From: TTA-H9 sp002071415
GTDB taxonomy: Bacteria; Bacteroidota; Bacteroidia; Bacteroidales; TTA-H9
Direction: 5' to 3'
DNA: 16,436 nt
Assembly (NCBI GenBank): GCA_035411425.1
Contig: DAONSX010000052.1
Coordinates: forward strand, 1 to 16,436
This document shows positions 16,096 through 16,436 of the stretch, piece after piece (the first letter of the stretch is position 1; each line of letters begins with the position of its first letter). Position numbers and translations under genes: made by a program. Under the pieces are notes generated by a model. It had not been told where the DNA came from. It saw only the letters and a list, made by a program, of their open reading frames with translations, and ran no database searches.

Positions 16096-16225
16096 AACAG
16101 GTGGTTTAGCCTACTGGGGCTGATGATGCAGATACGAAAGTTTTTAGTAATTTAGCATGGTTTTAACGTGGGATGACGCCGCTGACGGTTAACTCCCCAG
16201 CAGCCCAAACCACCGGAACGTTATG
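16096..16225 (+). repeat. attC-like recombination site 2 (imperfect inverted repeat)
   Basis: The left arm ggtggtttagcctactgggg (16100-16119) pairs with the right arm ccccagcagcccaaaccacc (16195-16214) at 17 of 20 positions, across a 75-base spacer. The outer ends are complementary: gcataac (16092-16098) and gttatg (16219-16224). The arm sequence differs from site 1 except for a shared ggttt core, while arm length, mismatch positions (two of three the same or adjacent), spacer and AAC/GTT ends agree. This is the expected pattern for attC sites, which conserve structure more than sequence. Confidence 0.7.
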
Positions 16226-16436
16226 AGCAATTTAAAGTAAGACAAACAACGGTTAAAGACAGCCACTTTATGGCATAAGGAACGAAATGAACCGAAAACA
16301 GTCTGAAAAACAAATGGCGATTAACGGCTGAAAAAGTTGACCCGAAAACAGCATATCAAGGTAGGGCACAATTAATACAATTAATTAGAGTCTGTCCATA
16401 CAGTCATCAAAATTTTCAGTAAAAGTATAAACTTCT
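16226..16436. other. Start of a further cassette or insertion, no gene seen
   Basis: The last 211 bases hold only tiny frames (for example ATG at 16287, 14 codons). Two similar strings, accgaaaacagt and cccgaaaacagc, occur about 50 bases apart. If the array continues, this would be the 5' part of a third cassette whose gene lies beyond the window or has decayed. Confidence 0.3.

Noticed and set aside
15302..16225. CRISPR array
   Set aside because: The two repeats differ in sequence, are self-complementary over long arms and are separated by a gene; there are no short regular repeats and spacers anywhere in the window.
16385..16436. Possible insertion-sequence end (gagtctgtccatacagtcatc)
   Set aside because: The string resembles some IS termini, but neither a matching inverted repeat nor a transposase is visible before the window ends.

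Overview
The window looks like chromosomal DNA of a Bacteroidota bacterium, probably Bacteroidales or a relative. The signs are a TonB-receptor-type outer membrane protein with an N-terminal carboxypeptidase-like regulatory domain next to a GLPGLI protein, a DUF4301 protein, secreted proteins whose signal peptides end in Ala-Gln or Ser-Gln, an AT-rich sequence, and TAnnTTTG-type promoter elements instead of Shine-Dalgarno-driven starts.

Layout. (1) 1-988: the 3' end of an IS4/IS1634-type transposase, cut by the window edge, then about 620 bases of gene-poor DNA with a dispersed-type repeat and one doubtful small ORF. (2) 4824-989, minus strand: a small Cys-containing protein, a strong hairpin, a GLPGLI protein and an 882-residue outer membrane receptor-like protein. 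This looks like an envelope locus. (3) 4882-10421, plus strand: four closely spaced genes (secreted GH31 alpha-glucosidase, short-chain dehydrogenase, DUF4301 protein, DapB), probably one transcription unit behind a promoter at about 4882-4914. Only dapB (lysine/meso-diaminopimelate synthesis) has a firm housekeeping role. (4) 10422-11493: degraded DNA and a truncated IS110-family transposase. (5) 11641-16436: an accessory region that reads as an integron-like cassette array.

The array is the most interesting part. A tyrosine recombinase with a duplicated N-terminal domain has suffered an internal deletion that removes the middle of its catalytic domain. Downstream, in the same direction, lie two long imperfect inverted repeats (15302-15430 and 16096-16225). 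They share one architecture: 20-base arms matching at 17 of 20 positions, a 73-75 base spacer, outer AAC/GTT ends, and the site immediately after a stop codon. They resemble attC recombination sites but differ in sequence. They delimit one cassette with a HAD phosphatase, a ComF-like phosphoribosyltransferase and an intact DprA/SLOG-family protein, and a second with a single secreted protein of unknown function. The HAD and phosphoribosyltransferase genes carry three lesions (two apparent +1 events in A-runs and one in-frame TGA), so either they are decaying or the sequence has errors there. The HAD-PRTase-DprA trio on a mobile cassette is a candidate nucleotide-based conflict or defence module. 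That role is inference.
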